Program-made: the position numbers and the translations under genes | In this document: in pieces, positions 36,079 through 43,273 of the stretch | How positions within the stretch are numbered: position 1 is the first letter of the stretch | Layout of the letters: each line of letters opens with the position of its first letter | Notes under the pieces: model-generated | Database searches by the model: none | The model's input: only the letters and a program-made list of their open reading frames with translations | What the model was told of the DNA's origin: nothing | Assembly: GCF_025148285.1 (NCBI RefSeq) | Contig: NZ_CP102268.1 | Coordinates: forward strand, 2,707,001-2,771,000 | Direction: 5' to 3' | DNA length: 64,000 nt | Source: Marvinbryantia formatexigens DSM 14469 | GTDB taxonomy: Bacteria > Bacillota > Clostridia > Lachnospirales > Lachnospiraceae

Positions 36079-37098
36079 ATGCGGATGAGAAGAGTAATTG
36101 CGGCGGGCGCGGCGCTGCTGCTCTGCGGCGGATGTGCGGCGACGGACGAGCAGGAAAGAGAAGTATACACAGGGATGCAGGAGATGTCGGAGGTTGACGA
36201 AAATCTGATTGTGGTGGGATTTTCGCAGGTGGGTTCGGAATCAGACTGGCGCAATGCCCATACGCAGTCGGTGAAAGAGGCTCTGACAGAGGAAAATGGA
36301 TTTTATCTGATTTTTGAGGATGCGCAGCAGAAGCAGGAAAATCAGATTAAGGCGGTGCGCAGTTTTATTCTGCAGGAGGTGGACTATATTGTATTGGCGC
36401 CGATCGTGGAGACCGGATGGGAAGCGGTCCTGCAGGAGGCGAAGGATGCCGGAATACCGGTGATTCTGGATGACCGTCTTGCGGATGTGGATGAGGAGCT
36501 CTATACCTGCTGGGTGGGTACCAACGCGGAAAAAGAGGGGGAGGATGCCGGGCTCTGGCTGGCGGATTATCTGGAGAAAGAGGGACGAGATGAGGAGGAA
36601 ATAAATATTGTTACGGTGCAGGGAACGGCGGGGGCAACTGCGCAGATTGGACGCACAGACGGATTTCAAAAGATACTGAAGCAGCATGACAACTGGAAGA
36701 TGCTGGACAGAATGGACGGCGACTTCACGCAGGCGAAGGGGCAGGAGGTCATGGAAACGCTGCTTGCAAAGTATGACGATATTGATGTGGTGGTCTGCGA
36801 AAATGACAACATGGCATTCGGCGCGGTGGATGCCATCAGGGCGGCAGGCAGAACCTGCGGACCGGACGGCGATATCATCATTATCTCCTTCGATGCGGTA
36901 AGCGCGGCGTTTGACGCCATGATAGCGGGGGAAATCAACGCGGTATTCGAGTGTAATCCGCTGCATGGTCCCAAGCTGCAGGAAATCATAACATCCCTGG
37001 AGGCGGGGAAAACCGTCGATAAAATCCAGTACATGGAGGAAGCATATTTCGATACCACAATGGATCTGGAAAGCATCAGGAAGGAGCGGGCGTATTAA
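36079..37098 (+). CDS. Lipoprotein sugar-binding protein, YtfQ-like (second copy)
   Basis: 339 aa. Signal peptide with lipobox LLLCGGC (Cys about residue 19), unlike the first copy. Mature part is homologous to the 31290 product: GFSQVGSESDWRNAHT, DYIVLAPIVETGWEAVLQEAKDAGIPVILDDR. Placed after the transporter terminator with its own weak promoter-like -10. Could be an alternative ligand receptor or the ligand-presenting partner of the nearby YesM kinase. Two ATGs (36079, 36085) are possible starts. Confidence 0.88.
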   Translation: MRMRRVIAAGAALLLCGGCAATDEQEREVYTGMQEMSEVDENLIVVGFSQVGSESDWRNAHTQSVKEALTEENGFYLIFEDAQQKQENQIKAVRSFILQEVDYIVLAPIVETGWEAVLQEAKDAGIPVILDDRLADVDEELYTCWVGTNAEKEGEDAGLWLADYLEKEGRDEEEINIVTVQGTAGATAQIGRTDGFQKILKQHDNWKMLDRMDGDFTQAKGQEVMETLLAKYDDIDVVVCENDNMAFGAVDAIRAAGRTCGPDGDIIIISFDAVSAAFDAMIAGEINAVFECNPLHGPKLQEIITSLEAGKTVDKIQYMEEAYFDTTMDLESIRKERAY

Positions 37099-37165
37099 AA
37101 GCCCTATAAAAATGTGATTTCCGCTGCTATTCATAAAATGCATAAATACATGAAGTTATCTGAAT

Positions 37166-37194
37166 TTGACGCGGATGGAAGAAAGTGTTAAACT
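37166..37194 (+). promoter_or_regulatory. Promoter of ddh
   Basis: TTGACG (37166-37171), 17-bp spacer, TGTTAAACT (TAAACT 37189-37194). The leader carries a small hairpin AGCCGG/CCGGCT near 37208-37228. Confidence 0.78.
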
Positions 37195-37249
37195 ATCGTG
37201 GAACAAAAGCCGGGGATATTTTCCGGCTGGAAGAAGGAGATTTAAGGAC

Positions 37250-38236
37250 ATGAACAAAATCAGAATTGGAATTGTGGGCTACGGAAATATCGGACGCGGC
37301 GTGGAAGCCGCCATTAAACAGAACGAGGACTGCGAGCTGGCAGGCGTGTTTACGCGCCGCGACCCGGCTTCGGTAAAGATTTCCACGGAGGGTGCAAAGG
37401 TGTATGCTTATGACGAGCTTGCGTCGAAGAAAGATGATATTGACGTCTGCATCATCTGCGGCGGAAGCGCCACGGACCTTCCGAAGCAGACACCGGAAAT
37501 TGCAAAGCTGTTTAATGTAATTGACAGCTTTGATACGCACGCCAGGATTCCGGAGCATTTCGCAAATGTGGACGCGGCTGCGAAGGAGAGTGGTCACGTC
37601 GGGATTATTTCTGTTGGCTGGGATCCGGGTCTGTTTTCTCTGAACCGTCTGTACGGCAATGCAATTCTGCCGCAGGGTAAGGATTACACCTTCTGGGGCA
37701 GAGGCGTCAGCCAGGGGCATTCCGACGCTATCCGCAGAGTGGAAGGTGTGCTTGATGCAAGACAGTATACCGTTCCGGTGGAAAGCGCGGTGGAAGCGGT
37801 GCGTAATGGAGAAAATCCGGACCTGACTACCAGACAGAAGCACACCAGAGAATGCTTTGTTGTGGCAGAGGAGGGCGCAGATCTGGCGCGCATTGAGTCG
37901 GAGATTAAAAATATGCCGAACTACTTTGCGGACTACGACACAACCGTAACCTTTATCACACAGGAAGAACTGGACAAAAATCACAAGGGCATCCCGCACG
38001 GCGGTTTTGTTATCCGCAGCGGCGAGACCGGGGACGGCACAAACAAGCATATCATCGAGTATCGCCTGAAGCTGGATTCCAATCCGGAATTTACCTCCAG
38101 CGTTCTGGTGGCATATGCGCGCGCGGCAAAGCGTCTAGCGGACGAGGGAGCGTGCGGTTGCAAGACCGTATTCGACATCGCACCGGCGTACCTCTCCCCG
38201 AAGAGCGGCGAGGAGCTGCGGGCACACCTGCTGTAA
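37250..38236 (+). CDS. ddh: meso-Diaminopimelate D-dehydrogenase
   Basis: 328 aa. NADPH enzyme that makes meso-diaminopimelate in one step from tetrahydrodipicolinate, for lysine and peptidoglycan. Rossmann motif GIVGYGNIGRGVEAA at the N-terminus; substrate-binding segments SVGWDPGLFSLNRLYG, FWGRGVSQGHSDAIRR and RQKHTRECFVV match the family. Start at 37250 after GAAGGAGATTTAAGG. Single gene with its own promoter; a structured sequence follows instead of a plain terminator. Confidence 0.96.
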   Translation: MNKIRIGIVGYGNIGRGVEAAIKQNEDCELAGVFTRRDPASVKISTEGAKVYAYDELASKKDDIDVCIICGGSATDLPKQTPEIAKLFNVIDSFDTHARIPEHFANVDAAAKESGHVGIISVGWDPGLFSLNRLYGNAILPQGKDYTFWGRGVSQGHSDAIRRVEGVLDARQYTVPVESAVEAVRNGENPDLTTRQKHTRECFVVAEEGADLARIESEIKNMPNYFADYDTTVTFITQEELDKNHKGIPHGGFVIRSGETGDGTNKHIIEYRLKLDSNPEFTSSVLVAYARAAKRLADEGACGCKTVFDIAPAYLSPKSGEELRAHLL

Positions 38237-38243
38237 CAGTTTA

Positions 38244-38318
38244 GTCAGCCACAGACAGGAGCTGCGGAAGCAGCGGATAGTCTGCTTTAGCAGGCGGTCT
38301 GTGATCTGCATGGCTGAC
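38244..38318 (+). other. Cloverleaf-like structured sequence after ddh
   Basis: Outer stem GTCAGCC (38244-38250) with GGCTGAC (38312-38318), second stem ACAGAC/GTCTGT, and two inner hairpins: GCTGC-GGAA-GCAGC with a GNRA loop and GTCTGC-TTTA-GCAGGC. No T run follows, so it is not a simple terminator. Unknown; could be a small RNA or a 3' end protector. Confidence 0.5.
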
Positions 38319-38382
38319 GCTTGAACAGTAACCTGTGCTGAAAAACTAGTTGAAAAACTTTGCAGGATTGTGTGAAAAATAC

Positions 38383-38411
38383 TTGACGGATTTTCCGATA
38401 AATAGTATACT
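38383..38411 (+). promoter_or_regulatory. Promoter of the tRNA-Val/tRNA-Met unit
   Basis: TTGACG (38383-38388), 17-bp spacer, TATACT (38406-38411), about 33 nt before tRNA-Val. Confidence 0.85.
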
Positions 38412-38443
38412 TAGGAAGTGGACGAAACAAGTCCGCTTCCTGT

Positions 38444-38516
38444 GGGATCTTAGCTCAGCTGGGAGAGCATCTGCCTTACAAGCAGAGGGTCATAGGTTCG
38501 AGCCCTATAGGTCCCA
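38444..38516 (+). tRNA. tRNA-Val (anticodon TAC)
   Basis: Full cloverleaf: acceptor GGGATCT/AGGTCCC, D-arm GCTC/GAGC, anticodon stem TCTGC/GCAGA with loop CTTACAA, T-arm ATAGG/CCTAT with TTCGAGC loop. CCA is not encoded. Confidence 0.97.
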
Positions 38517-38572
38517 CTTTTTATGTATTATCAGCATCATGGGGCAGACACAGCCGCCCCGGAATATAACAT

Positions 38573-38646
38573 GGCGGAATAGCTCAGTTGGCTAGAGCAC
38601 ACGGTTCATACCCGTGGTGTCGAGAGTTCAAATCTCCCTTCCGCTA
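38573..38646 (+). tRNA. tRNA-Met (anticodon CAT)
   Basis: Acceptor GGCGGAA/TTCCGCT, D-arm GCTC/GAGC, anticodon stem CACGG/CCGTG with loop TTCATAC, T-arm with TTCAAAT loop. The acceptor pairs normally (G-T first pair), so elongator type; a CAT tRNA could also be the Ile2 species modified by TilS, which sequence reading alone does not exclude. Confidence 0.93.
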
Positions 38647-38680
38647 CTTGAAGCTCTGACAGATGCCGGAGCGTGAAAGG

Positions 38681-38707
38681 ACTCCTGCTATTGAGCGGGA
38701 GTTTTTT
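38681..38707 (+). terminator. Terminator of the tRNA unit
   Basis: ACTCCTGCT/AGCGGGAGT stem, loop ATTG, followed by TTTTTT. Confidence 0.88.
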
Positions 38708-38911
38708 GTTGCTGTCGCGATGGAAGACATAAATGCCACCGGAAATGCAGCTATAAAAGCGTGAATCCAGGACAGGAAAAGTGCCGCATTTTTATCTTTT
38801 CAGGACGGAAATGGTCGATTTGCTGACTGTTTCCACTGATACTGTGTAATTAATTTATATTTTTTGCATAATTTTTCACGAAATCTTCACAAAATATTAT
38901 GATTCTGAATA

Positions 38912-38939
38912 TTGTTTTTTTGAAAATATGTGCTAAAAT
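38912..38939 (+). promoter_or_regulatory. Promoter of the small lipoprotein gene
   Basis: TTGTTT (38912-38917), 16-bp spacer, extended -10 TGCTAAAAT (TAAAAT 38934-38939). 38710-38905 holds no gene that I can support. Confidence 0.65.
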
Positions 38940-39001
38940 ATGATTCGTAATAAAGAGATATGCATTTTTTGGAAGCATATGATTTTGAGGAGGATTTTGA
39001 A

Positions 39002-39250
39002 ATGAAGAAGAGAGTATTTGCTTTATTAGCAGTAGCAGCAGTAGTAGGTATGGTAGCAGTTGGATGCGGAAGCAGCAACAAGGAGACAGAAGCTACAACA
39101 ACAGAGGCAGCAGCAACAACAGAAGCTACAACAGAAGCAACGACAGACGCCGCTGCAGATGAGACAGAAGCTACTACAACAGAAGCAGCTGCAGATGACA
39201 CAGAAGCTGAAACAACAGAAGCTCCGGCTGATGAGGAAACAGAAGCATAA
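39002..39250 (+). CDS. Small Thr/Glu/Ala-rich lipoprotein
   Basis: 82 aa. Signal peptide MKKRVFALLAVAAVVGMVAV followed by lipobox Cys (VAVGC, about residue 22) and GSSNKE. The remaining 55 or so residues are almost only Thr, Glu, Ala and Asp in irregular repeats of TEATTTEAA, strongly acidic and with no hydrophobic core, so likely disordered on the cell surface. Start at 39002 after GGAGGATTTTGAA. Own promoter and terminator, so a single-gene unit. Function unknown; a Thr-rich tail could be glycosylated or act as a spacer. Confidence 0.85.
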   Translation: MKKRVFALLAVAAVVGMVAVGCGSSNKETEATTTEAAATTEATTEATTDAAADETEATTTEAAADDTEAETTEAPADEETEA

Positions 39251-39290
39251 GAGTATTCTGTCAGAGTTAAGCGAACAGGAAAATGGGAAG

Positions 39291-39320
39291 CGCCGCAGGG
39301 ATAGCCTTGCGGTGTTTTTT
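39291..39320 (+). terminator. Terminator of the small lipoprotein gene
   Basis: CGCCGCAGGG/CCTTGCGGTG stem, loop ATAG, T run. Confidence 0.82.
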
Positions 39321-39347
39321 ATTTTGTGGTAATGTGAAAGAGAATCC

Positions 39348-39470
39348 AATACCCCGCTGCAGGCAACGGGGTATTGACCCTCGCGGTATTCGCCAAATGC
39401 TCGTGCCCTAAAGGACTAGCCCTTGCAGGGCGTCGCAAGCACGGCGCCTGGCTCATTACTCGCGGGAATA
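39348..39470 (+). repeat. Dispersed structured repeat, copy B
   Basis: Partner of 12343-12467. Perfect 9-bp hairpin AATACCCCG/CGGGGTATT, inner GCCCT-TGC-AGGGC, and end CGCGGGAATAA. It lies directly ahead of ispF, whose ribosome site follows within 20 nt. A frame without stops crosses it into ispF, but lacks a ribosome site. Confidence 0.8.
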
Positions 39471-39490
39471 AAAGAAAAGGAGCGGCGGTT

Positions 39491-40054
39491 ATGAGAGTAG
39501 GAATGGGATATGATGTCCACCGGCTGACGGAGGGCAGGAAGCTGATTTTGTGCGGGGTCGAGATACCATATGAAAAGGGACTGCTCGGTCATTCGGATGC
39601 CGATGTTGCGGTTCATGCGATTATGGATGCATTGCTCGGAGCGGCGGCGCTGGGGGATATCGGAAAGCATTTTCCGGATACAGATGCGCAGTATGCGGGT
39701 ATTTCCAGCATTCTGCTGCTGAAGCGCGTGGGCGACCTGCTGGAAGAAAATAATTATATAATAGAAAACATAGACGCAACGATTATCGCGCAGCGCCCGA
39801 AGCTGCTGCCTTACATGCCGCAGATGGTGAAGAATGTGGCAGAGGCGCTCGGCATCGAGGAGAACCAGGTGAATATCAAGGCGACGACAGAGGAGGGGCT
39901 GGGCTTTACCGGAAACGGCGAGGGAATATCGGCGCAGGCAATCTGCCTGCTGATGCCGCTGGTGGATATTTCACAGATGGAATACGATTATATGAGCACA
40001 GGTGGCTGCGGTGGGGGTTGTCAGAGCTGCGGCGGCTGCGGACAGGGGATCTGA
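39491..40054 (+). CDS. ispF: 2-C-methyl-D-erythritol 2,4-cyclodiphosphate synthase with Cys-rich tail
   Basis: 187 aa compared with about 157 usual. Cyclises CDP-ME2P to MEcPP in the non-mevalonate isoprenoid pathway. Metal site GYDVHRL (Asp, His) and [30 protein letters not shown] are intact, as is [17 protein letters not shown] at the usual C-terminus. About 25 residues follow, ending in a Gly/Cys run with four cysteines ([17 protein letters not shown]), which could bind a metal or be an added tag. Ribosome site AAAGGAG. The stop is duplicated within the repeats that follow. Confidence 0.95.
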   Translation: MRVGMGYDVHRLTEGRKLILCGVEIPYEKGLLGHSDADVAVHAIMDALLGAAALGDIGKHFPDTDAQYAGISSILLLKRVGDLLEENNYIIENIDATIIAQRPKLLPYMPQMVKNVAEALGIEENQVNIKATTEEGLGFTGNGEGISAQAICLLMPLVDISQMEYDYMSTGGCGGGCQSCGGCGQGI

Positions 40055-40229
40055 TATGCATAGCAGGCAGAAGGGGGAAAGGGTGTCTGATATGCATAAC
40101 GGGCAGAAGGCGGGCAAAGCGTCTGATATGTATAGCAGGCAGGAGGTGGGAAAAGTGTCTGGTATAGATAGTTCGCAGAAAGTAGATGGGGGATCTGGCG
40201 TGCGGAATACGCAAAAAGTGAAAAGTGAG
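40050..40229 (+). repeat. Five 36-nt tandem repeats across the ispF stop and GNAT start
   Basis: Units start at 40050, 40086, 40122, 40158 and 40194 and begin TCTGATATG or a variant; the first contains the TGA of ispF and the ATG of the next gene. Read in the GNAT frame they give 12-residue repeats of the type [12 protein letters not shown], diverging toward the end. So the stop/start junction itself was duplicated in phase. Confidence 0.88.
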
Positions 40230-41765
40230 AGCCGTGCTCTCTGGGAGATGGTTTTTCCGGAGGACACGCAGCAGTTTCTGGATTATTATGATACATTTGT
40301 GGCGGACCATAATAAAATTTATATGGATTTTGTGGACGGGCAGGCGGTCGCCATGCTGCACCGCAATCCCTACCGGATCTGCATGGGAAATTTGCAGGCG
40401 GATACTTCCTATATAGTTGCCGTTGCTACGAGAGAGGAATACCGTCATCAGGGACGCATGAAAAAGCTGCTGCTGGAAGCGTTTGCGGACAGCTTCCGGG
40501 AGGGAGAGCCGTTTGTCTATCTGATGCCGGTATCGGAAAAAATCTATCTGCCGTTTGGATTCCGCACGGTATATTATCAGAATATACTGACGCTGGGAAG
40601 CGTATTTGCCCCGGCGGTGCCAAAAGAGGAAGAAGTGGAAGTGCGCGCTGCATCGGTAGAAGAGCCGGGCGTGACGGCGCATGGACAGGCAGTCTCCGGT
40701 GCCGGAATCCGGTGCGGTCAGAAAGTCGGTGATGGTATCGGGAGTTATGGTGGACGGGCAGCCTCCGGCGCCGGAATCCGGTATGGTCAGAGAGTCAATG
40801 ATGGTGCCGGAATCATCTGCAGGCGCGCACAGCATTCACAGCTTGCCGGGCTGGCGGATTTTTCGGAGCGCGTGCTGTCGGAAAGCGGTGTGGTGCACAC
40901 GAAACGCGATACCGCATACTATGAGAGAATCTGGAAGGAGCAGGAAGCGGTAAACGGCGGCATTCTTCTGTTCTATACGGAGGAAGAGCCGGATGAGGCG
41001 TGCGGCAAAACCGGATGGAACGAAGGAACAGATGAGGCGTACGGCAAAACCGAATGGCGCGAAGGAGCAGATGAGGCGTGCGGCAAAACCGGCGGGGAGA
41101 TATATGCGGAAACCGGCGGGAGTAATTCCGGGATAAAGCTGCGCCTGCGGGGCTGGTGTTTTACCGGTCTTGAGGATGCGGCGGAGGTCTGGGAGCTGGT
41201 ACTGGATACGAAAAATCCGTTTCTGTATGCGCAGGCGCTCCGGGCGGTAACGGAGCACTTCCGGGAGGAGCTGCCGGTAAAGGTGAGCGGGCTGCTTCCC
41301 GGTACGGAAATTGCGGGAGTTTCCAGCAGGGAATACGCCTGGCGTCCAATGACGATGGTACGCATCACAAATCTGTATGCCCTTGCGGAAAAAATCCGCG
41401 CTCCAAAGCCTTTTGCGTGCTTCCTTCATATAAAAGACGAGTGGATACCGCAAAACAACGGCTGGTTTTCTCTGCAGGTATCCGGACGCGGTGGCAGGCT
41501 GGAGAAGATAGATAATCCCGGCTCCGACGGGGCGGCGCAAGAGCCCGGAGCTTATGTGAAGGTGGCGCAGGCACAGAACGGAGTGTGCTGGGAAGCAGCG
41601 CAAGAGCAGTTCGGAGCGTGCGGGAGAGTGGTGTCAGAGCTGCCCTGCCTGGAAATGACGATACAGGAGCTGACGGACGCACTCTTTGGCATTCGTCCGC
41701 ATCCGGTGCTGGAGGCGGCGGGGATAGAGCCGCTGCATCCGCTGTATTTTAACGAACTTGTGTAA
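40056..41765 (+). CDS. GNAT acetyltransferase (Eis-like) with repeat expansions
   Basis: About 569 aa. Residues 1-58 are the tandem repeats. Then a GNAT fold with acetyl-CoA site VAVATREEYRHQGRMKKLL and LMPVSEKIYLPFGFRTV, a second acyltransferase-like half and a C-terminal SCP2-like region (EMTIQELTDALFG). That order fits the Eis-type N-acetyltransferases. Two further internal repeat tracts (69-nt and 39-nt units) lie in linkers at 40689-40826 and 40992-41095. Acceptor substrate unknown. The ATG at 40056 is the first in frame, but a later start such as an ATG in repeat 2 or 3 is equally possible, as no unit has a clear ribosome site. Confidence 0.82.
   Translation: MHSRQKGERVSDMHNGQKAGKASDMYSRQEVGKVSGIDSSQKVDGGSGVRNTQKVKSESRALWEMVFPEDTQQFLDYYDTFVADHNKIYMDFVDGQAVAMLHRNPYRICMGNLQADTSYIVAVATREEYRHQGRMKKLLLEAFADSFREGEPFVYLMPVSEKIYLPFGFRTVYYQNILTLGSVFAPAVPKEEEVEVRAASVEEPGVTAHGQAVSGAGIRCGQKVGDGIGSYGGRAASGAGIRYGQRVNDGAGIICRRAQHSQLAGLADFSERVLSESGVVHTKRDTAYYERIWKEQEAVNGGILLFYTEEEPDEACGKTGWNEGTDEAYGKTEWREGADEACGKTGGEIYAETGGSNSGIKLRLRGWCFTGLEDAAEVWELVLDTKNPFLYAQALRAVTEHFREELPVKVSGLLPGTEIAGVSSREYAWRPMTMVRITNLYALAEKIRAPKPFACFLHIKDEWIPQNNGWFSLQVSGRGGRLEKIDNPGSDGAAQEPGAYVKVAQAQNGVCWEAAQEQFGACGRVVSELPCLEMTIQELTDALFGIRPHPVLEAAGIEPLHPLYFNELV
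40689..40826 (+). repeat. Two 69-nt repeats inside the GNAT gene
   Basis: Units start GCAG(T/C)CTCCGG at 40689 and 40758, encoding Gly-rich linker residues (SGAGIRCGQKV and SGAGIRYGQRV). In frame. Confidence 0.8.
40992..41095 (+). repeat. 39-nt repeats inside the GNAT gene
   Basis: Units at 40992, 41031 and 41070 begin GATGAGGCGT and encode DEACGKTGWNEGT-like repeats (third partial). In frame, in a linker. Confidence 0.8.
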
Positions 41766-41842
41766 GCAGGCAGTCTGTGTCGTAACAGCTCAGACAGACC
41801 TTTGCGCTTGTTGCAAAGACCATAAGAAAAAGATACAAGAGT

Positions 41843-41877
41843 GCAAAAATCTCATCGCTTCGCGATGGGATTTTTGC
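41843..41877 (+). terminator. Terminator after the GNAT gene
   Basis: GCAAAAATC and GATTTTTGC arms enclosing CATCGC/GCGATG with loop TTC. A second stem-loop AAAAACGT/ACGTTTTT follows at 41927-41950. The rest of 41766-42030 shows no gene. Confidence 0.8.
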
Positions 41878-41926
41878 GGATAACAGGGCAGTCTGGCTGA
41901 AATGTCTGTGTTGCCATGCATACGAC

Positions 41927-41950
41927 AAAAACGTCCAGTGAACGTTTTTT
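41927..41950. terminator. Second stem-loop, possible bidirectional terminator
   Basis: AAAAACGT, 7-nt loop, ACGTTTTT and extra T. A similar GACAAAAACGT phrase recurs at about 46128 without the second arm. Confidence 0.6.
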
Positions 41951-42032
41951 AGTCCGGCATGGATTACTGTGAACGGAGCGGACAATAACCGGTATGGCGC
42001 AGGCGGCATTGCGCTTTAAGCTGGCGCTGGAA

Positions 42033-42061
42033 TTGAAATTGTTTGTACTTCCATGTATAAT
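42033..42061 (+). promoter_or_regulatory. Promoter of the KilA-N gene
   Basis: TTGAAA (42033-42038), 17-bp spacer, TATAAT (42056-42061). Confidence 0.85.
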
Positions 42062-42141
42062 TAAGATGAAAACGAAGAATATATAATGGTCTGCAGATTA
42101 TAAAAAGAAAATCATACCGGAGAGGAGATTTTAAAAACTTT

Positions 42142-43011
42142 ATGAAAAATATGAAAATAGATGCCAATGGAACAGAGATAAGAGTGATGGGTGATGTCGT
42201 AAATGAAGAAGCCTACATATCTATAACAGACATTGCTAAATATAAAAATCCAGATAATGCGTTTATCGTGGTTGCGAACTGGATGCGGAATCATTCCACG
42301 ATTTCATTCTTGGGGTTGTGGGAACAGATTCACAATCCCAATTTTAAACCTATCGAATTCGATAGGTTTAAAGCGGAGTCGGGAGATAATGCGTTTACAT
42401 TGACACCACAGCAATGGATAAAAGCAACGGATGCAATCGGTATTGTATCAAAATCAGGACGATATGGCGGTACGTATGCTCATACAGATATAGCTTTTGA
42501 ATTCGCGTCTTGGATTTCGCCAGAATTTAAGCTCTATATTATTAAGGATTACCAGAGATTAAAGAAAGATGAAGCAAATCGGCTTGCGATAGGTTGGGAT
42601 GCAAAGAGAGAACTTTCAAAAATAAATTATCGTATCCATACAGATGCGGTAAAGGAATTTCTGATAACACCGACATTATCTCCGCAGGAAATGGCTTATA
42701 CATATGCTTCAGAGGCAGATATTCTTAACATGGCTTTGTTTGGGAAAACGGCAGCGCAGTGGAGAAATGAAAAAGGAATAAGCGGCAAAACGCCTAATAT
42801 TAGGGATTTTGCTTCAGCAGAAGAATTGGTGGTACTTATCAACCTGGAAGATACTAACGCTGATTTGATAAGACAGGAAATTCCAAAAATTGAAAGATTG
42901 AAAATATTGAGAGAAAAGGCGTATCGACAGCTTGAGATTCTTAAAAAGAATAAAGAAACGATAGAAGTGTTGAAGAAGAATATTATTGGCGATAATGTTA
43001 AAAATAATTGA
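42142..43011 (+). CDS. KilA-N domain protein
   Basis: 289 aa. KilA-N (about residues 1-125): YISITDIAKYKNPDNAFIVVANWMRN, FLGLWEQIHNPNF and the GGTYAHTDIAFEFASWISPEF motif, which is the signature of the fold (related to the DNA-binding APSES/KilA-N superfamily), then a helical C-terminal region ending in a Lys/Glu coiled coil. Such proteins are common in phages and as solitary chromosomal genes. Base use is clearly more A/T-rich than in neighbours, which suggests transfer. Ribosome site GAGGAG is far from 42142 (15 nt); a second ATG at 42151 is possible. Role unknown, perhaps transcriptional. Confidence 0.85.
   Translation: MKNMKIDANGTEIRVMGDVVNEEAYISITDIAKYKNPDNAFIVVANWMRNHSTISFLGLWEQIHNPNFKPIEFDRFKAESGDNAFTLTPQQWIKATDAIGIVSKSGRYGGTYAHTDIAFEFASWISPEFKLYIIKDYQRLKKDEANRLAIGWDAKRELSKINYRIHTDAVKEFLITPTLSPQEMAYTYASEADILNMALFGKTAAQWRNEKGISGKTPNIRDFASAEELVVLINLEDTNADLIRQEIPKIERLKILREKAYRQLEILKKNKETIEVLKKNIIGDNVKNN
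42343..42372. repeat. 30-bp perfect palindrome inside the KilA-N gene
   Basis: TTTAAACCTATCGAA followed by its exact reverse complement, centred on GAATTC at 42355-42360. It codes for FKPIEFDRFK, a stretch usual in KilA-N proteins, so it may be coincidental, but an exact 15-bp arm is rare in coding sequence. Confidence 0.9.
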
Positions 43012-43164
43012 TTTCATAAACAGAAAACGATGCTGAACACGTAATATAATGAATAAGGTATGCTATGAATCGAAAAAGTAAGCGGATTAGCTGTTAGATT
43101 ATTTTGGTGCCGTTTATACTTGCAGGGTGTTTGTTGTAGATAGACTGCTCTGTGCCGCTTTCGG

Positions 43165-43193
43165 TTGACAAAACGTGAAAAATTTAATACACT
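43165..43193 (+). promoter_or_regulatory. Promoter and leader hairpin of cysS
   Basis: TTGACA (43165-43170), 17-bp spacer, TACACT (43188-43193). The leader has a perfect 8-bp hairpin GTTACTGC/GCAGTAAC (43205-43231). No T-box features are visible. Confidence 0.82.
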
Positions 43194-43273
43194 AGGGAAG
43201 ATAAGTTACTGCGCACAGATTGAGCAGTAACAGGATAACGGGAAAAATATATTTACAAAATGGAGCCTGGATT

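Noticed and set aside
38244-38318. Third tRNA in the Val/Met unit
   Set aside because: No T-arm loop or anticodon loop of standard form, and it lies upstream of the tRNA promoter.
38573-38646. Prophage or integrative element next to the tRNAs
   Set aside because: No integrase, no attachment-site duplication and no phage genes nearby.
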